Shown here in pieces: positions 43,338 through 53,200 of a stretch of 64,000 nt of DNA. Within the stretch, counting starts at the first letter, position 1; each line of letters opens with the position of its first letter. A model generated the notes under the pieces. It did no database searches. It saw only the letters and a list, made by a program, of their open reading frames with translations, and was not told the DNA's origin. Both the position numbers and the translations under genes were made by a program. The stretch comes from Prevotella melaninogenica (lineage in GTDB: Bacteria > Bacteroidota > Bacteroidia > Bacteroidales > Bacteroidaceae): contig NZ_CP072347.1 in NCBI RefSeq assembly GCF_018127925.1, positions 250,501 through 314,500 of the forward strand, read 5' to 3'.

Positions 43338-43372
43338 TTTTTATCGAATGTTTATTGTATGATAGATATCGT

Positions 43373-44923
43373 TTAACGCTGCCACCACATCTTGGTTGCA
43401 TAGTCGTCATTACCCTTTAACAGCTGTACAGCCTTAATATAGTTTGCCTTGTTATTGGTAGCCTCATCAATATCAAATGGGATACGGTTAGCAACCTGGA
43501 TGCTATAGTCTGTTGACTGTGCCAGAGGGAACACCTTTGGATAGCCTGTACGACGGATTTCGCTCCAGCCTTCCTGTCCGTTAGGGAACATTGCAATCCA
43601 CTTCTGAGTAATCAGACGCTCCATCTTCTGCTCATCAGTAGCTGAGTCGTCCCACTTAATAGTGATATTGCTGACCGCACTAACATCTCCACCGTACTCG
43701 CTGATTGGGTCAACATAATTCTTCTCGGTTGATGTGTTATCAGCCAAGTAGGCTGTTGCAGAACCTGCACCCCACTGCTCGAAGGAGAGTTTCACACCTT
43801 CCTCATAGAGGTCCTTAGCGCTTCCGCCCATGTTACTCCAACCTGCCAACGCACCTTCTGCACGACAGAAAGCCATCTCAGAAGCAGTGAGCCATACGCC
43901 CTTGCTGTCTATCTTGATGTTTGCAGCTGAGTAAGCCTTACCTGCTGTGGTCTTATTACCAATCTTTGCAGCGGCACGACAGCCGATTACTGAACGAATA
44001 CCGCCCTCTACTGGGGTAAAGAACTTCGTCAGACGTGGGTCGTTGTAACCTGTGAGGAAGCTCTCAAGGTCGGCACAAGCACGGCTATCACCCCACTCTA
44101 CAGATGTCTTATACTGTCCGTTTGGTGTATAAGCAATAGCGCAGTTGTCTTCATTGCTTGTGATGACACCGTCCTGTACTGCCTGTTCGCCCAACTGCTT
44201 TGCCAATGTTGGCTCAACATAACGGATGCGGATAGCAATACGGAGCTTCAAAGAGTTCGCATACTTCAACCATTTAGCCATCTTACCCTGATAAACCTTG
44301 TCTAACTCTTCTGCAATAGTAACATTAGGGTTAGAAGCAACCAATGGTTTGATAACGTCTGTTGCCTTGTTGAGGTCAGCGATAATGCTCTTGTAAACAT
44401 CCTCTTGAGAAGAGTAAGCATTACCATCTGTTGCATCAGCACCGATAGGAAGTGGTCCGTACATATCTGAAAGACGCATGAATGACTGTGCACGGAGAAT
44501 CAATGCCCAAGCATAAACTGGTCCTTCGCCCTTTGTCACGTTGTCAATTGCCTTGAAAGCAGACACCGTCTTTGTCATAGAATCCTTAAACGGATAGCGT
44601 ACCCAACCATTAGGAGCATTGAGACGAGCAAAGTTCTTCTCAGCAAAACCATTGTTAGCATAGGTCATGTAACGGCCCAAGTAGTTACCAATAAGGTCTT
44701 CATTCATCTGGTAAGCATTCTCCTGCTCTGGGAAAGCCTCGTTCTCCATCTGTACGAGGAAAGAAGAGGTTTGATAGTTGTCGCGTGACAGGTCTTCGAG
44801 AGAAGCACCTGTACCTGGACGGTTTGCCTCCTGAAAACCATCTGTACAAGATGGCATTGAGATTAACACCGCACTTGCGAATGTGCAGGCAGTGATGGCT
44901 TTATATATATTAATCTTTTTCAT
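43373..44923 (-). CDS. SusD-family lipoprotein (SusD-like type 2) of the GH18 cluster
   Basis: A 516-residue SusD-type lipoprotein with Cys26 in the lipobox (ISMPSC-TDGFQ). It shows the SusD-2 pattern: an N-terminal helical region (YAWALILRAQSFMRLSDMYGPLPIG), KWLKYANSLKLRIAIRIRYV, and a C-terminal ERLITQKWIAMFPNGQEGWSEIRRTGYPKVFP. It binds the glycan for the SusC partner encoded 31 bp upstream and precedes the GH18 gene by 35 bp. It is more like the BT_3984 type than the SusD of the first cluster. Confidence 0.92.
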   Translation of the reverse strand: MKKINIYKAITACTFASAVLISMPSCTDGFQEANRPGTGASLEDLSRDNYQTSSFLVQMENEAFPEQENAYQMNEDLIGNYLGRYMTYANNGFAEKNFARLNAPNGWVRYPFKDSMTKTVSAFKAIDNVTKGEGPVYAWALILRAQSFMRLSDMYGPLPIGADATDGNAYSSQEDVYKSIIADLNKATDVIKPLVASNPNVTIAEELDKVYQGKMAKWLKYANSLKLRIAIRIRYVEPTLAKQLGEQAVQDGVITSNEDNCAIAYTPNGQYKTSVEWGDSRACADLESFLTGYNDPRLTKFFTPVEGGIRSVIGCRAAAKIGNKTTAGKAYSAANIKIDSKGVWLTASEMAFCRAEGALAGWSNMGGSAKDLYEEGVKLSFEQWGAGSATAYLADNTSTEKNYVDPISEYGGDVSAVSNITIKWDDSATDEQKMERLITQKWIAMFPNGQEGWSEIRRTGYPKVFPLAQSTDYSIQVANRIPFDIDEATNNKANYIKAVQLLKGNDDYATKMWWQR

Positions 44924-44954
44924 TTATATTTCGATTAAATGAGTGGAATTAGTT

Positions 44955-47900
44955 TTAGAATTTCAGCTTCACGTTGAAACCAAGTGTACGAAGGCTTGGC
45001 TGCATGAGGTAGTCGAAGCCCTGATAGTAGGTACCTGTTGATGCTGTTGCCTCTGGATCGAATGGTGCCTTGTTGTAAAGCATGAGGAGGTTGTTAGCTG
45101 TCAAACCGAGTGTCAGCTCCATACCGCCCAACATTCGACGTGGGAAGGTGTAAGCGAGGTGTGCTTCTTGGATACGTGCGTTGGTTGCACTGTAGATATA
45201 CTCTGACCAGATTGGGTTCTCACCACCTACTACAGCATAGTATTTCTCAGCTGATACCAAACCATTGTTTACTGCGATACCGCCCTTGTCGCGTGCATCA
45301 GCAGATGCCTTTGATACACCGTAAGCATCCATCAACGCCTGTGTCTGTGACATTACGATACCACCGAAACGTGCAGTTACAACGAAACCGAAGTTAAGAC
45401 CCTTCCAAGAGAAGTCGTTAGAGAAACCGATGTTACCCTTTGGAAGTACTGAACCACGATAAGATGGGTTGGTAAGGTTCACCTGTGATACGTTACCATC
45501 CTTGATAGCAATATTGCCTTCTGCGTCGCGCTTGAAGTCGCTGGTCATATAGAGGTCGCCCATCGTACCACCCTTCTTAAGGATGATGTTAGCACCATTC
45601 AAACCACCTTGGTTGATAACCTCGTTAGGATCGTTGAGCAACTCAACAATCTTGTTGCGGTTAGCACTGTAAGTGAAGCTGCTGCTCCATGCGAAATCGC
45701 CCCAACTGTGGTTGTAACCCAATGAAAGCTCAATACCACGGTTTCTTACGTTACCAGTCTGTACATACTCAGAAGAGAATCCCTGACTACCTGTGATAGG
45801 ACGAAGGAAGGTCTGGTTGCGGGTGTTAGACTGATAAACTGTAACATCCAAAGTAAGTGCATTATTGAAGAAACGAGATGTCAAACCTGCCTCCCAAGAG
45901 TTCGTACGCTCTGGACGGAAGTTTGATGGGAACTTATAAGTTACGGTGCTATAAGTACCTGACGCTGGGTTATACTGATAACGCCATGGTGAGGTGATGT
46001 TTGGAGAGATAGCTGAACCTACTGATGCCCATGAACCACGCACCTTCATGTAGCTAATCCATGATGGAAGTGTAGCCATCTGAGAGATAACTGCTGACAT
46101 ACCCACTGATGGATAGAAGAAGGATACATTGTCGGTACCGTCCAAAGCTGAGTCCCAATCGTTACGACCTGTTACAGTCATAAACAGCATACTGCGCCAG
46201 CCCAACTCTACGTTAGCGAAGAGTGAGTTAATCTTGTGTGCATGGTCTGTGAAGATTGGACGGTTGTCAGCGGTTGCTGAACCGTAATCGATCGCGTTTG
46301 GAGTAAACAAGTTAGATGGTGCCTTCAAACCACCTTGGAAACCTGTTACGTTATACTTGTTACGTGTGAACGAACCACCGAGGTTGGCTGATACTGAGAA
46401 GTCGTTCAATGTCTTGTTGATATTGAACATCAAGTCGCCATAGAGTGAACGGTCATTCACCTTGTCATAACCATAGAAACCATACTTTGAGTGAGCAAAG
46501 AGGTTGGTTGTTGAAGCGTAACGCTTGTCTTCCTGCTTTGTTCCTGCATCGTCCCAACGCAAACGACCCACAACGTCCATCCAGTCGAAGATCTTATACT
46601 TAAGACTTGCACTGATCATGTAACGGCTGCGGTTGTTTGAACGAACCATGCGGTTGGCTACCCAGTATGGGTTCTGCATACTCAACGCATCACCGAAGTT
46701 CCAGTTCTGAACATTGATACCTCTTGTCACATCGTAAAGCTCGTATGTACGAACAGCGTCGAAGCTCTCACCACGTGGGAAGAGATAAACAGCGGTCAAT
46801 GGGTTGAAGTACTGACCCTGAGCTGTCAAGTTCTTATCATGCTCCTTGATGTAATTGAAGTTGAAGTCGAAGGTCATCTTGTCGTGCAAGAACGTTGTTG
46901 TATTGCGGAATGCAAAGTTATAACGGTCGTAGCTGTTATTAGGAATGATACCCTTTGCATTCGTTGTACCTACTGAGATATAGGTCTGGTTCTTGTCTGT
47001 ACCTGCAGTCAGAGCTACGTTGTTCTGAACGTTCGTACCTGTATTGAAGAAGTTCTTTGGCTCATAGTTACCATAGACTGATGGAGTCTTTGCGCCCCAT
47101 GACTTCACTTCGCCAGCACGGTTTACGTAAGAGTTCTGGAACTCTGGCATGATGAATGGATTAGCAAACTGTGTACTGTTACTTACAGTCACACTTACCT
47201 TACCCTCCTTACCCTTCTTCGTGGTAATCATGATGACACCCTGTGCAGCAGCTGAACCATAGAGGGCAGCAGCAGCAGGACCACTGAGGACGCTGATTGA
47301 CTCGATATCCTCTGGGTTTATATCGGCAATACCTTCTGAACCTGGCTGTGAACTGAACGCACCACCTGAAATCTCACCCTGACTGGTGTTGTTGATTGGC
47401 ACACCGTCGATTACATACAAAGCCTGATTACTACGGGTAATAGACTTAGGACCACGCATCACAACGCGGGCTGCACCACCCATACCAGCAGAAGAAGCAT
47501 TGATGTTCACACCGGCTACCTTACCAGAGAGGGAATTCATAAAGTTAGGGTTCTTAACCGTTGTAAGGTTCTCGCCGCCTACCTTCTGAACGTTATAGCT
47601 CAACGCCTTCTCTGAACGCTTGATACCCAAAGCGGTTACCACAACTTCCTCAATCTGATGAGCCTCTGGCTTCAATGTGATACTCAATGGAGTATCACCT
47701 GCAATCTTCACCTCCTGAGTGTTCATACCGATATAGCTGACAATAAGCGTAGCACCCTTATGGGTCATAATCTCAAACTTACCATCGAGGTCGGTTGTCG
47801 TACCCTGCTGCGAATCCTTTACGCGGATAGTAGCACCAATAACTGGGTCGCCAGCATTGTCTACGATAGTTCCGGTAACCTTCACGTCACCACTTGATTG

Positions 47901-48056
47901 CTGTGTTCCCAATACCTTTGCGGTATTTGCCTTAGTTGCAGCAATGACTACGTTCTTACCAAAGTTGTCAGCCGAAGTGACATGACTGCTGGCAAAAGCG
48001 GTCAAAGAGCAGCAAGATAGGAAAACACTTACTGGTAGAATCTTTCCTTTTCTCAT
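44955..48056 (-). CDS. SusC/RagA-family TonB-dependent transporter of the GH18 cluster
   Basis: A 1033-residue outer-membrane transporter and the first gene of the second cluster. It has a signal peptide (to about residue 23, LTAFAS), a carboxypeptidase-regulatory-like domain (VKVTGTIVDNAGDPVIGATI, about 58-140), a TonB-box-like IEEVVVTALG, a plug with IESISVLSGPAAAALYG, and a beta-barrel ending FNVKLKF. It imports N-glycan fragments if the assignment of the GH18 enzyme is right. No regulator gene is adjacent, so control may be by a distant sigma/anti-sigma or hybrid system. Confidence 0.95.
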   Translation of the reverse strand: MRKGKILPVSVFLSCCSLTAFASSHVTSADNFGKNVVIAATKANTAKVLGTQQSSGDVKVTGTIVDNAGDPVIGATIRVKDSQQGTTTDLDGKFEIMTHKGATLIVSYIGMNTQEVKIAGDTPLSITLKPEAHQIEEVVVTALGIKRSEKALSYNVQKVGGENLTTVKNPNFMNSLSGKVAGVNINASSAGMGGAARVVMRGPKSITRSNQALYVIDGVPINNTSQGEISGGAFSSQPGSEGIADINPEDIESISVLSGPAAAALYGSAAAQGVIMITTKKGKEGKVSVTVSNSTQFANPFIMPEFQNSYVNRAGEVKSWGAKTPSVYGNYEPKNFFNTGTNVQNNVALTAGTDKNQTYISVGTTNAKGIIPNNSYDRYNFAFRNTTTFLHDKMTFDFNFNYIKEHDKNLTAQGQYFNPLTAVYLFPRGESFDAVRTYELYDVTRGINVQNWNFGDALSMQNPYWVANRMVRSNNRSRYMISASLKYKIFDWMDVVGRLRWDDAGTKQEDKRYASTTNLFAHSKYGFYGYDKVNDRSLYGDLMFNINKTLNDFSVSANLGGSFTRNKYNVTGFQGGLKAPSNLFTPNAIDYGSATADNRPIFTDHAHKINSLFANVELGWRSMLFMTVTGRNDWDSALDGTDNVSFFYPSVGMSAVISQMATLPSWISYMKVRGSWASVGSAISPNITSPWRYQYNPASGTYSTVTYKFPSNFRPERTNSWEAGLTSRFFNNALTLDVTVYQSNTRNQTFLRPITGSQGFSSEYVQTGNVRNRGIELSLGYNHSWGDFAWSSSFTYSANRNKIVELLNDPNEVINQGGLNGANIILKKGGTMGDLYMTSDFKRDAEGNIAIKDGNVSQVNLTNPSYRGSVLPKGNIGFSNDFSWKGLNFGFVVTARFGGIVMSQTQALMDAYGVSKASADARDKGGIAVNNGLVSAEKYYAVVGGENPIWSEYIYSATNARIQEAHLAYTFPRRMLGGMELTLGLTANNLLMLYNKAPFDPEATASTGTYYQGFDYLMQPSLRTLGFNVKLKF

Positions 48057-48261
48057 TAGTTATTTTATATTTGATAATAATCTTGTTCTGACTTAGGTCT
48101 GCACAAAAACAGATGTGGGGCAGCCTTATATATATAATAGGTGTGTCCTGTATGAAATGTAGGTCTCTATATTAAAAATGTAGTTCCCTATATTAAATAG
48201 GTGTTCAAAAGTTATCCATGCTTTCTCACATTCCCATCCGTTTTTTTGTAGGTTCTTAATA

Positions 48262-48269
48262 CAAAGATA
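48262..48269 (-). promoter_or_regulatory. Candidate -7 box of the GH18 cluster
   Basis: TATCTTTG on the minus strand is a perfect -7 element, about 206 bp before the SusC start. TTG-like triplets occur upstream but not at the best distance. A leader of about 200 bases would result. Confidence 0.5.
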
Positions 48270-48424
48270 ACATATTACACGCAAACAATACTTATCATAT
48301 ATCAAGTATTTAACAAAAATAAACACAAAAAAGATTACTTTTCACAAACGCTTTCGTCTATTAAGAACAAAGAAATAAGGTTTTTCCTAAAATGGATTGA
48401 TAAAATAAAACTCTTATATATAAG

Positions 48425-48665
48425 GCACACAGAGTCACGGAGAGGACGGAGCTAAAGCCAATATTACAGAGGTGCCGACGGCACAAAGAGCAACGGAGAT
48501 GCAGCGTACAGATTCCTAATAAGTTTTAAGTTAAATGCTCTGTGCATAATAACTCTAACAAAGTTTGCTAACAAGCTCCGTCACTCTATGCACCGACGGT
48601 GCCTCCGTAACTTCCATTGCTTTGTTTTAATAATCCTCCGTCCTCTCCGTGCCTCCGTATGACAT
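48425..48665. repeat. GTGCCGACGGCAC-centred repeat, copies 2 and 3
   Basis: The first half (about 48425-48520) holds GAGGTGCCGACGGCACAAAG, the complement of the copy at 28345-28430, including the flank CAGCGTACAGATTCCTAAT. The second half (about 48565-48665) is in opposite orientation and diverged (GCACCGACGGTGCCTCCGT). The two halves form a large imperfect inverted repeat. Confidence 0.65.
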
Positions 48666-48727
48666 TACATCAAACTCTAAACACAAGTGGCAAACCTTAT
48701 CACTCCAACATCCTGAAGCCCCATCCT

Positions 48728-48960
48728 TTTCATTTTAAGACATCGAAAATCTACAGATAAGGGTTAAAAAAAACATTACATTATCCCAAAGAAAACATCA
48801 ATAAATAACGGCAAAAAACATAGTAAAAGCAGGTTTGTAACCACAAGGAAATCAAATAGTTATAAAGTAGTAAAGTAAAAGGTGCTTAATAGGACTTCAA
48901 AAGGGCGTTAGTAAGCGCCTTAAAGGGCACCTTTTGCAAGCCAAAAAGCCGTTAATTCGC
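48728..48960 (+). repeat. GGGCGTTA intergenic element, copy 6
   Basis: The upstream part shows AAGACATCGAAAATCTACAG and GTTTGTAACCACAAGGAAAT, close to the complement of copy 7 at 54480-54735. The core AAAAGGTGCTTAATAGGACT then AAAAGGGCGTTAGTAAGCGC is well kept. Confidence 0.78.
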
Positions 48961-49023
48961 ACGCTATTTATGCCCGACTAACTTGCTGATTGTGAAAATC
49001 TTTGACAGACAGAATGAGATAAG

Positions 49024-49203
49024 AAGACAGAATGACATAGAGACATATACTTCAATGACATATTTTAGAACGAAGACAGAATCGACAAGACTACGAATGA
49101 CGAGAATTGCACGAAGACAGAATGACATAGAGACATATACTTCAATGACATATTTTTGCACGAAGACAGAATCGACAAGACTACGAATTACGCGAATGAC
49201 ACG
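49024..49203. repeat. 90-bp tandem duplication
   Basis: The sequence GACAGAATGACATAGAGACA begins near 49026 and again 90 bp downstream, with almost identical following bases up to ATCGACAAGACTACGAAT. The period is a multiple of three and makes opposing open frames of about 85 and 104 codons that are not genes. Confidence 0.8.
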
Positions 49204-49345
49204 AATCATTATCGCAAACATTATTCGAGAAATTCGTGCAATTCGTAGTGCATATCATAAAGTTCAATGTTCAAAGGTAAAAAGGTACATATCATAAAGT
49301 TCAAAGCTCAATGTTCAAAGGTAAAAGTATAAGGATTCGTAGTTT
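49204..49345. repeat. Mixed 9-bp and 7-bp repeat array
   Basis: ATTCGTGCAATTCGTAGTGC is followed by TTCAATGTTCAAAGG and TTCAAAGCTCAATG units with CATATCATAAAG, as in the other mixed arrays. Confidence 0.65.
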
Positions 49346-49476
49346 TTATAGATGAACCCTTAACTTTTAATGCGGCTCACCTATCTTATTCCTTCGAATC
49401 AGATTAGTGGTCATTTCGTTAGTTTTATTTAATGAAAAAATTTTTGGTATTGAACATATACTGCACTTTAGGATTT

Positions 49477-49484
49477 TACCTTTG
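49477..49484 (+). promoter_or_regulatory. -7 box upstream of the structured leader
   Basis: TACCTTTG is a perfect -7 element, 165 bp before the downstream coding start. No -33 TTTG lies at the standard distance (the nearest TTG is 24 bp away). Confidence 0.5.
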
Positions 49485-49497
49485 CAGCAACCTCACG

Positions 49498-49608
49498 AAA
49501 CAGTCTTCTCCCCAGTAGGCTGTTTCTATGGGGGACGATGCGAATGCCACCCGACGACTTCTCCTACTGACCTACACTGCGTCACGAATATATAAAGGTG
49601 GTAGATGA
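49498..49608 (+). other. Leader with pseudoknot potential and 26-codon upstream frame
   Basis: AAACAG (49498-49503) can pair with CTGTTT (49520-49525), and TCCCC (49509-49513), in the loop between the two arms, with GGGGA (49531-49535). The order equals that at 4601-4645. An ATG at 49528 inside the 3' part starts a 26-codon frame (MGDDANATRRLLLL at its start) ending at 49608, 40 bp before the next gene. Whether the peptide is made is unknown. Confidence 0.4.
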
Positions 49609-49648
49609 TTAAAAAACCATTATTCTATAACAAAAAACACTAAGAACA

Positions 49649-50059
49649 ATGATGAAGAAAGTTAACATAGTAATGAAGGCTAACCACCTCTGGACTCAAG
49701 AGGAGGAAGACCGACTGACGGCAAGGATTGTTGATAACTTCTGTGACCTAATCAATAGAAGCGAGAAGGAAGGATTGTATTGGACTGGCTTGAAGTGTGA
49801 CCTCATCGACTTGGCTCACATGGTTTGGGAGACAGGGCGACTGATGGATAAATGCGGTCGTCCAATGGACTTCCAAACCATCGTACATCATATCTGTAGG
49901 GTGCTTCATGTACGCGAACCGTGTAACCCCTCATCGGTCATCTCATCAGTCCGTGCCCGAAAGAATGTTAGGGTCGGTCCGCTCCGCGAACGCTACTTGC
50001 AACTGATCAGTAAGGCAAATATACAAGACCCGATGAGGTTGGAGATAAGGAGGAAATAA
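49649..50059 (+). CDS. Small cytoplasmic protein of unknown function
   Basis: A 136-residue protein without signal peptide or membrane span. It is rich in charged and aromatic residues: HLWTQEEEDRLTARIVDNFC near the start, YWTGLKCDLIDLAHMVWETG in the middle, and SSVRARKNVRVGPLRERYLQ towards the end. The Arg/Lys-rich second half and helical pattern would suit nucleic-acid binding, but I cannot name the family; it gives the impression of a conserved Bacteroidota protein. ATGs at 49649 and 49652 are both possible, and a third (MKANHLW) lies eight codons further. The leader of over 150 bases with possible structure suggests post-transcriptional control. It is followed by a GC-rich palindrome. Confidence 0.75.
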   Translation: MMKKVNIVMKANHLWTQEEEDRLTARIVDNFCDLINRSEKEGLYWTGLKCDLIDLAHMVWETGRLMDKCGRPMDFQTIVHHICRVLHVREPCNPSSVISSVRARKNVRVGPLRERYLQLISKANIQDPMRLEIRRK

Positions 50060-50275
50060 AAAGCCCCACCCCTTCCCTCCCCGAAGGGGGAGGGGGAAAA
50101 GCCCCAACAACCCCAACTGGCCCCACCCCCCTACCCCTCCCCCATAGGGAGGGGAGTAATCAGCGAGATACCCCTATTAGTTAGGGAGAACTTTTAGTCA
50201 TTCTTTAGCAAATTGTTGCCAGCACTCCCCCTCTCCTTTCGGAGAGGGGGCTGGGGGGTGAGGCTTTTGTGTGGG
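50060..50275. repeat. GC-rich palindrome doublet (BIME-like)
   Basis: Palindromes at about 50062-50096 and 50118-50155 and a third at about 50224-50262 enclose the spacer CAGCGAGATACCCCTATTAG to TAGCAAATTGTTGCCAGCAC, the same spacer as at 1104-1320 and 19193-19258. It lies between two convergent genes. Confidence 0.75.
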
Positions 50276-53200
50276 TTAGCCTTTTACATGCCCTGTCCTC
50301 TTCAGTACGCCCCATGTCTGCAGCTCACCCTTTATCGCCTTGAGGTAACTCTTAAAGAGGACGTAATACATTATCCAGCGATAGAAGAAACGTTGAGGGA
50401 TAACCCACAGAAGAACCCACAGACGCTCGCCCTCGAAGATATAAGCCATAATAGACACACTGGCATCAATCATAAGGAAGATGAGGTAATAGAAGAATAT
50501 CTGAAGGGCATTACCCGTAAAGAGTCCGATGAGCATTAGTACGTCGGCCAATGGTGAGAAGGTTGGGATGATATACTGGAAGATAAGCATATTAGGCATA
50601 GCCCATAGACCAAAACCTTTCTTAGAAGGTGCAAAGAGTGAGGAACGATGCTTCCAGAAGGCTTGCATCACACCAAAGCACCAACGGATACGTTGCTTCA
50701 CAAACTGACGGAGTGTCTCTGGCGCTTCGGTAAGTGCCACAGCATAGTTCTCGTTCTCGATGATATATCCATGCTCGTTGATACTCATCGTCAGGTCGCA
50801 GTCTTCTGCTAAGGTATCAGTTGTAAAGCCTCCCACGGCTTCAATCACCTCCTTGCGGAAAGCGCCAATAGCTCCAGGCACAACGGTGATAGCATTGATA
50901 TTAGAGTAAGCCATACGGTCAAAGTTCTGACTGCTCGTATATTCAATAGCCTGCCAGTAGGTAAGCATATTCCGCTGATTACCCACCTTCACGTTACCAG
51001 CCACCGCACCGACACGCTTCTCTGTGTCAGCGATGAAGTGTTTCATCAATCTACTTACCGCATCATTCTTCAACTGGGTGTCGGCATCAATACAAACGAC
51101 ATACTCTGAACGGCAGGCAGCAATACCATAGTTGAGGGCTGAAGCCTTTCCACCATTCTTCTTAGCAAGCACCGTAACCGTATCATCATTGTCGAATGCC
51201 TCATGTACACGTTCGAGTGTATGGTCCTTACTACCATCATCAACGAAGTAGATATGCAGGTTAGGATAGTCCTGTTGCTTAAGCGTAGTGATGGTACGCA
51301 CGATGTTTACTTCCTCGTTATAACCCGGTACGATGATAGAGACTGTTGGTGCTGTGGCAGCATCAATAGGAGCATAATGACGTCGGTTCTCCGCCCGCTT
51401 CTCTCTTATCATCAACACATACATAAATATCAGGCGCATCACTCCCAAGGCAAGGAAGACAAGGAAAAGAGCTGTGAGGAAGTCTGAGACATGATAGATC
51501 ATCTCTGCTAACCAAAGGTTGGTCTGCATCGCATAGTATGCCTTACCTTTATTAATCTCAGGCATCAGCGTTTGCTTGTCCATACCTAAGTATTGTTCGA
51601 GGGAGATGAACTGATAACCCTCATGCTGCAAGGTCTCTATGATACGAGGGAGCGCATCAAGGGTAGGCTTTCGAGAACTACCACCCGCATCATGCAACAA
51701 GATGATATGTCCGTCTTCATGGTGTACACCATCGATGACACGCTGATAAATCTGGTCGGCTGTAACGTTAGGCTGCCAGTCGTTAGGGTCGATAGCCTCT
51801 CCCACAAAGAGGTAATTCCTACGACTTGCCACAATCATTGGCCATATCTCTTCATGTTCCGTTGGGTCGGCATCAGCATTATAAGGCGCACGAAAGAGGA
51901 TAGTACTATGTCCTGTCACACTCTCTATCAACATTCTTGTCAACTTCAACTCTGCATAAGAGCGGCGGTCGGAGTTCTCAATCATGTTATGGTGGGTGAA
52001 GGTGTGGTTGCCAATGGTGTGTCCATCCTCATATACTTGCTTTACCAATGGCAGATTCTTCTCCATCTGCAGTCCCACCATGAAGAACGCTGCAGGGACA
52101 TTATACTTCTTCAGCGTACTTAATACGGTAGGAGTCCAACGGCTGTCTGGTCCGTCATCGAAGGTAATAACAAGCTGCTTGTCCTTACATTTACCTAATC
52201 GTTGGATGGTATAAGTAGAAGGCAGGGCACGATAATACTCTTCCGAGATAAGGCGATTGTCCTTATCTATCCTTATCGAGATGTCTCCAGGATGAGGTTC
52301 TGTTGTCACTTCGAGCACTTCACCAGAGCCAACAAAGTTGACATCATCGGTTCCGTTGAGTTGCATCAGCTTTGCAACAGACATCCTTGCCACATTCTCC
52401 CATGACATATCTTTGCCATAGAAACGCCAGATACGCTTGTCTTCAGTTCCCAAACGCCATAAGCCATAGCCTGCAAGATGATACTCTGCACCAAAACGCA
52501 TGATGTTAAAAGTGGTCGCAGCATCGGTGAAGAACACATGATGAACCTTTCCATCGTCGGTGTTCTGATAAGAGAAGTTCACGTTATAGGTGTCATCATC
52601 GAACTTTACCTTTGCATCTGCATCTTGTGCAATAGCCATTGTCTGGTCGAATGACACGGTCGTACCGCCTTCTCCGTTTGCCCAATCATATCCATAGGTA
52701 GCCATACCGAGGACAATCTTATCATTCGGAACATTCTTTGCAGCCCAGTCGGTAGCCTTTTCTACCCAACGTTGTGAGCTAACAGCTCCCGGTTGGCTTC
52801 CCATACTATGCTCATCATAAGCCATGAGGAAGAGATAGTCGTTATACTTCGCCAGTTCCTGCATGTTATAATCCTCATTGAAAGGGGCTACGGCTTGTGT
52901 TACATAAAGCCCATTCGCATGGAAAACACGTGAGAAGTCTTTGAGCAATTCGACAAGAAGGTCGTTGTCTTGAATATTAAGTTCCTCTAAGTCGAGGTTG
53001 ATTCCTGCAAATCCATAGCGCCGACACGTCCCAACTATCTCGTTGATGAGTACCATACGCTTCTTCTCGTCACGCATGATACGTCCTATCGCCTCTGGAT
53101 GGAAGTCGGAGTTGTAGTTATTGGTGAGCATAGGAAGAACCGGAATACCTGTTCGACGCATCAACCGCAGTGCTTGCTTATCAATCCGATACTCCACCTT

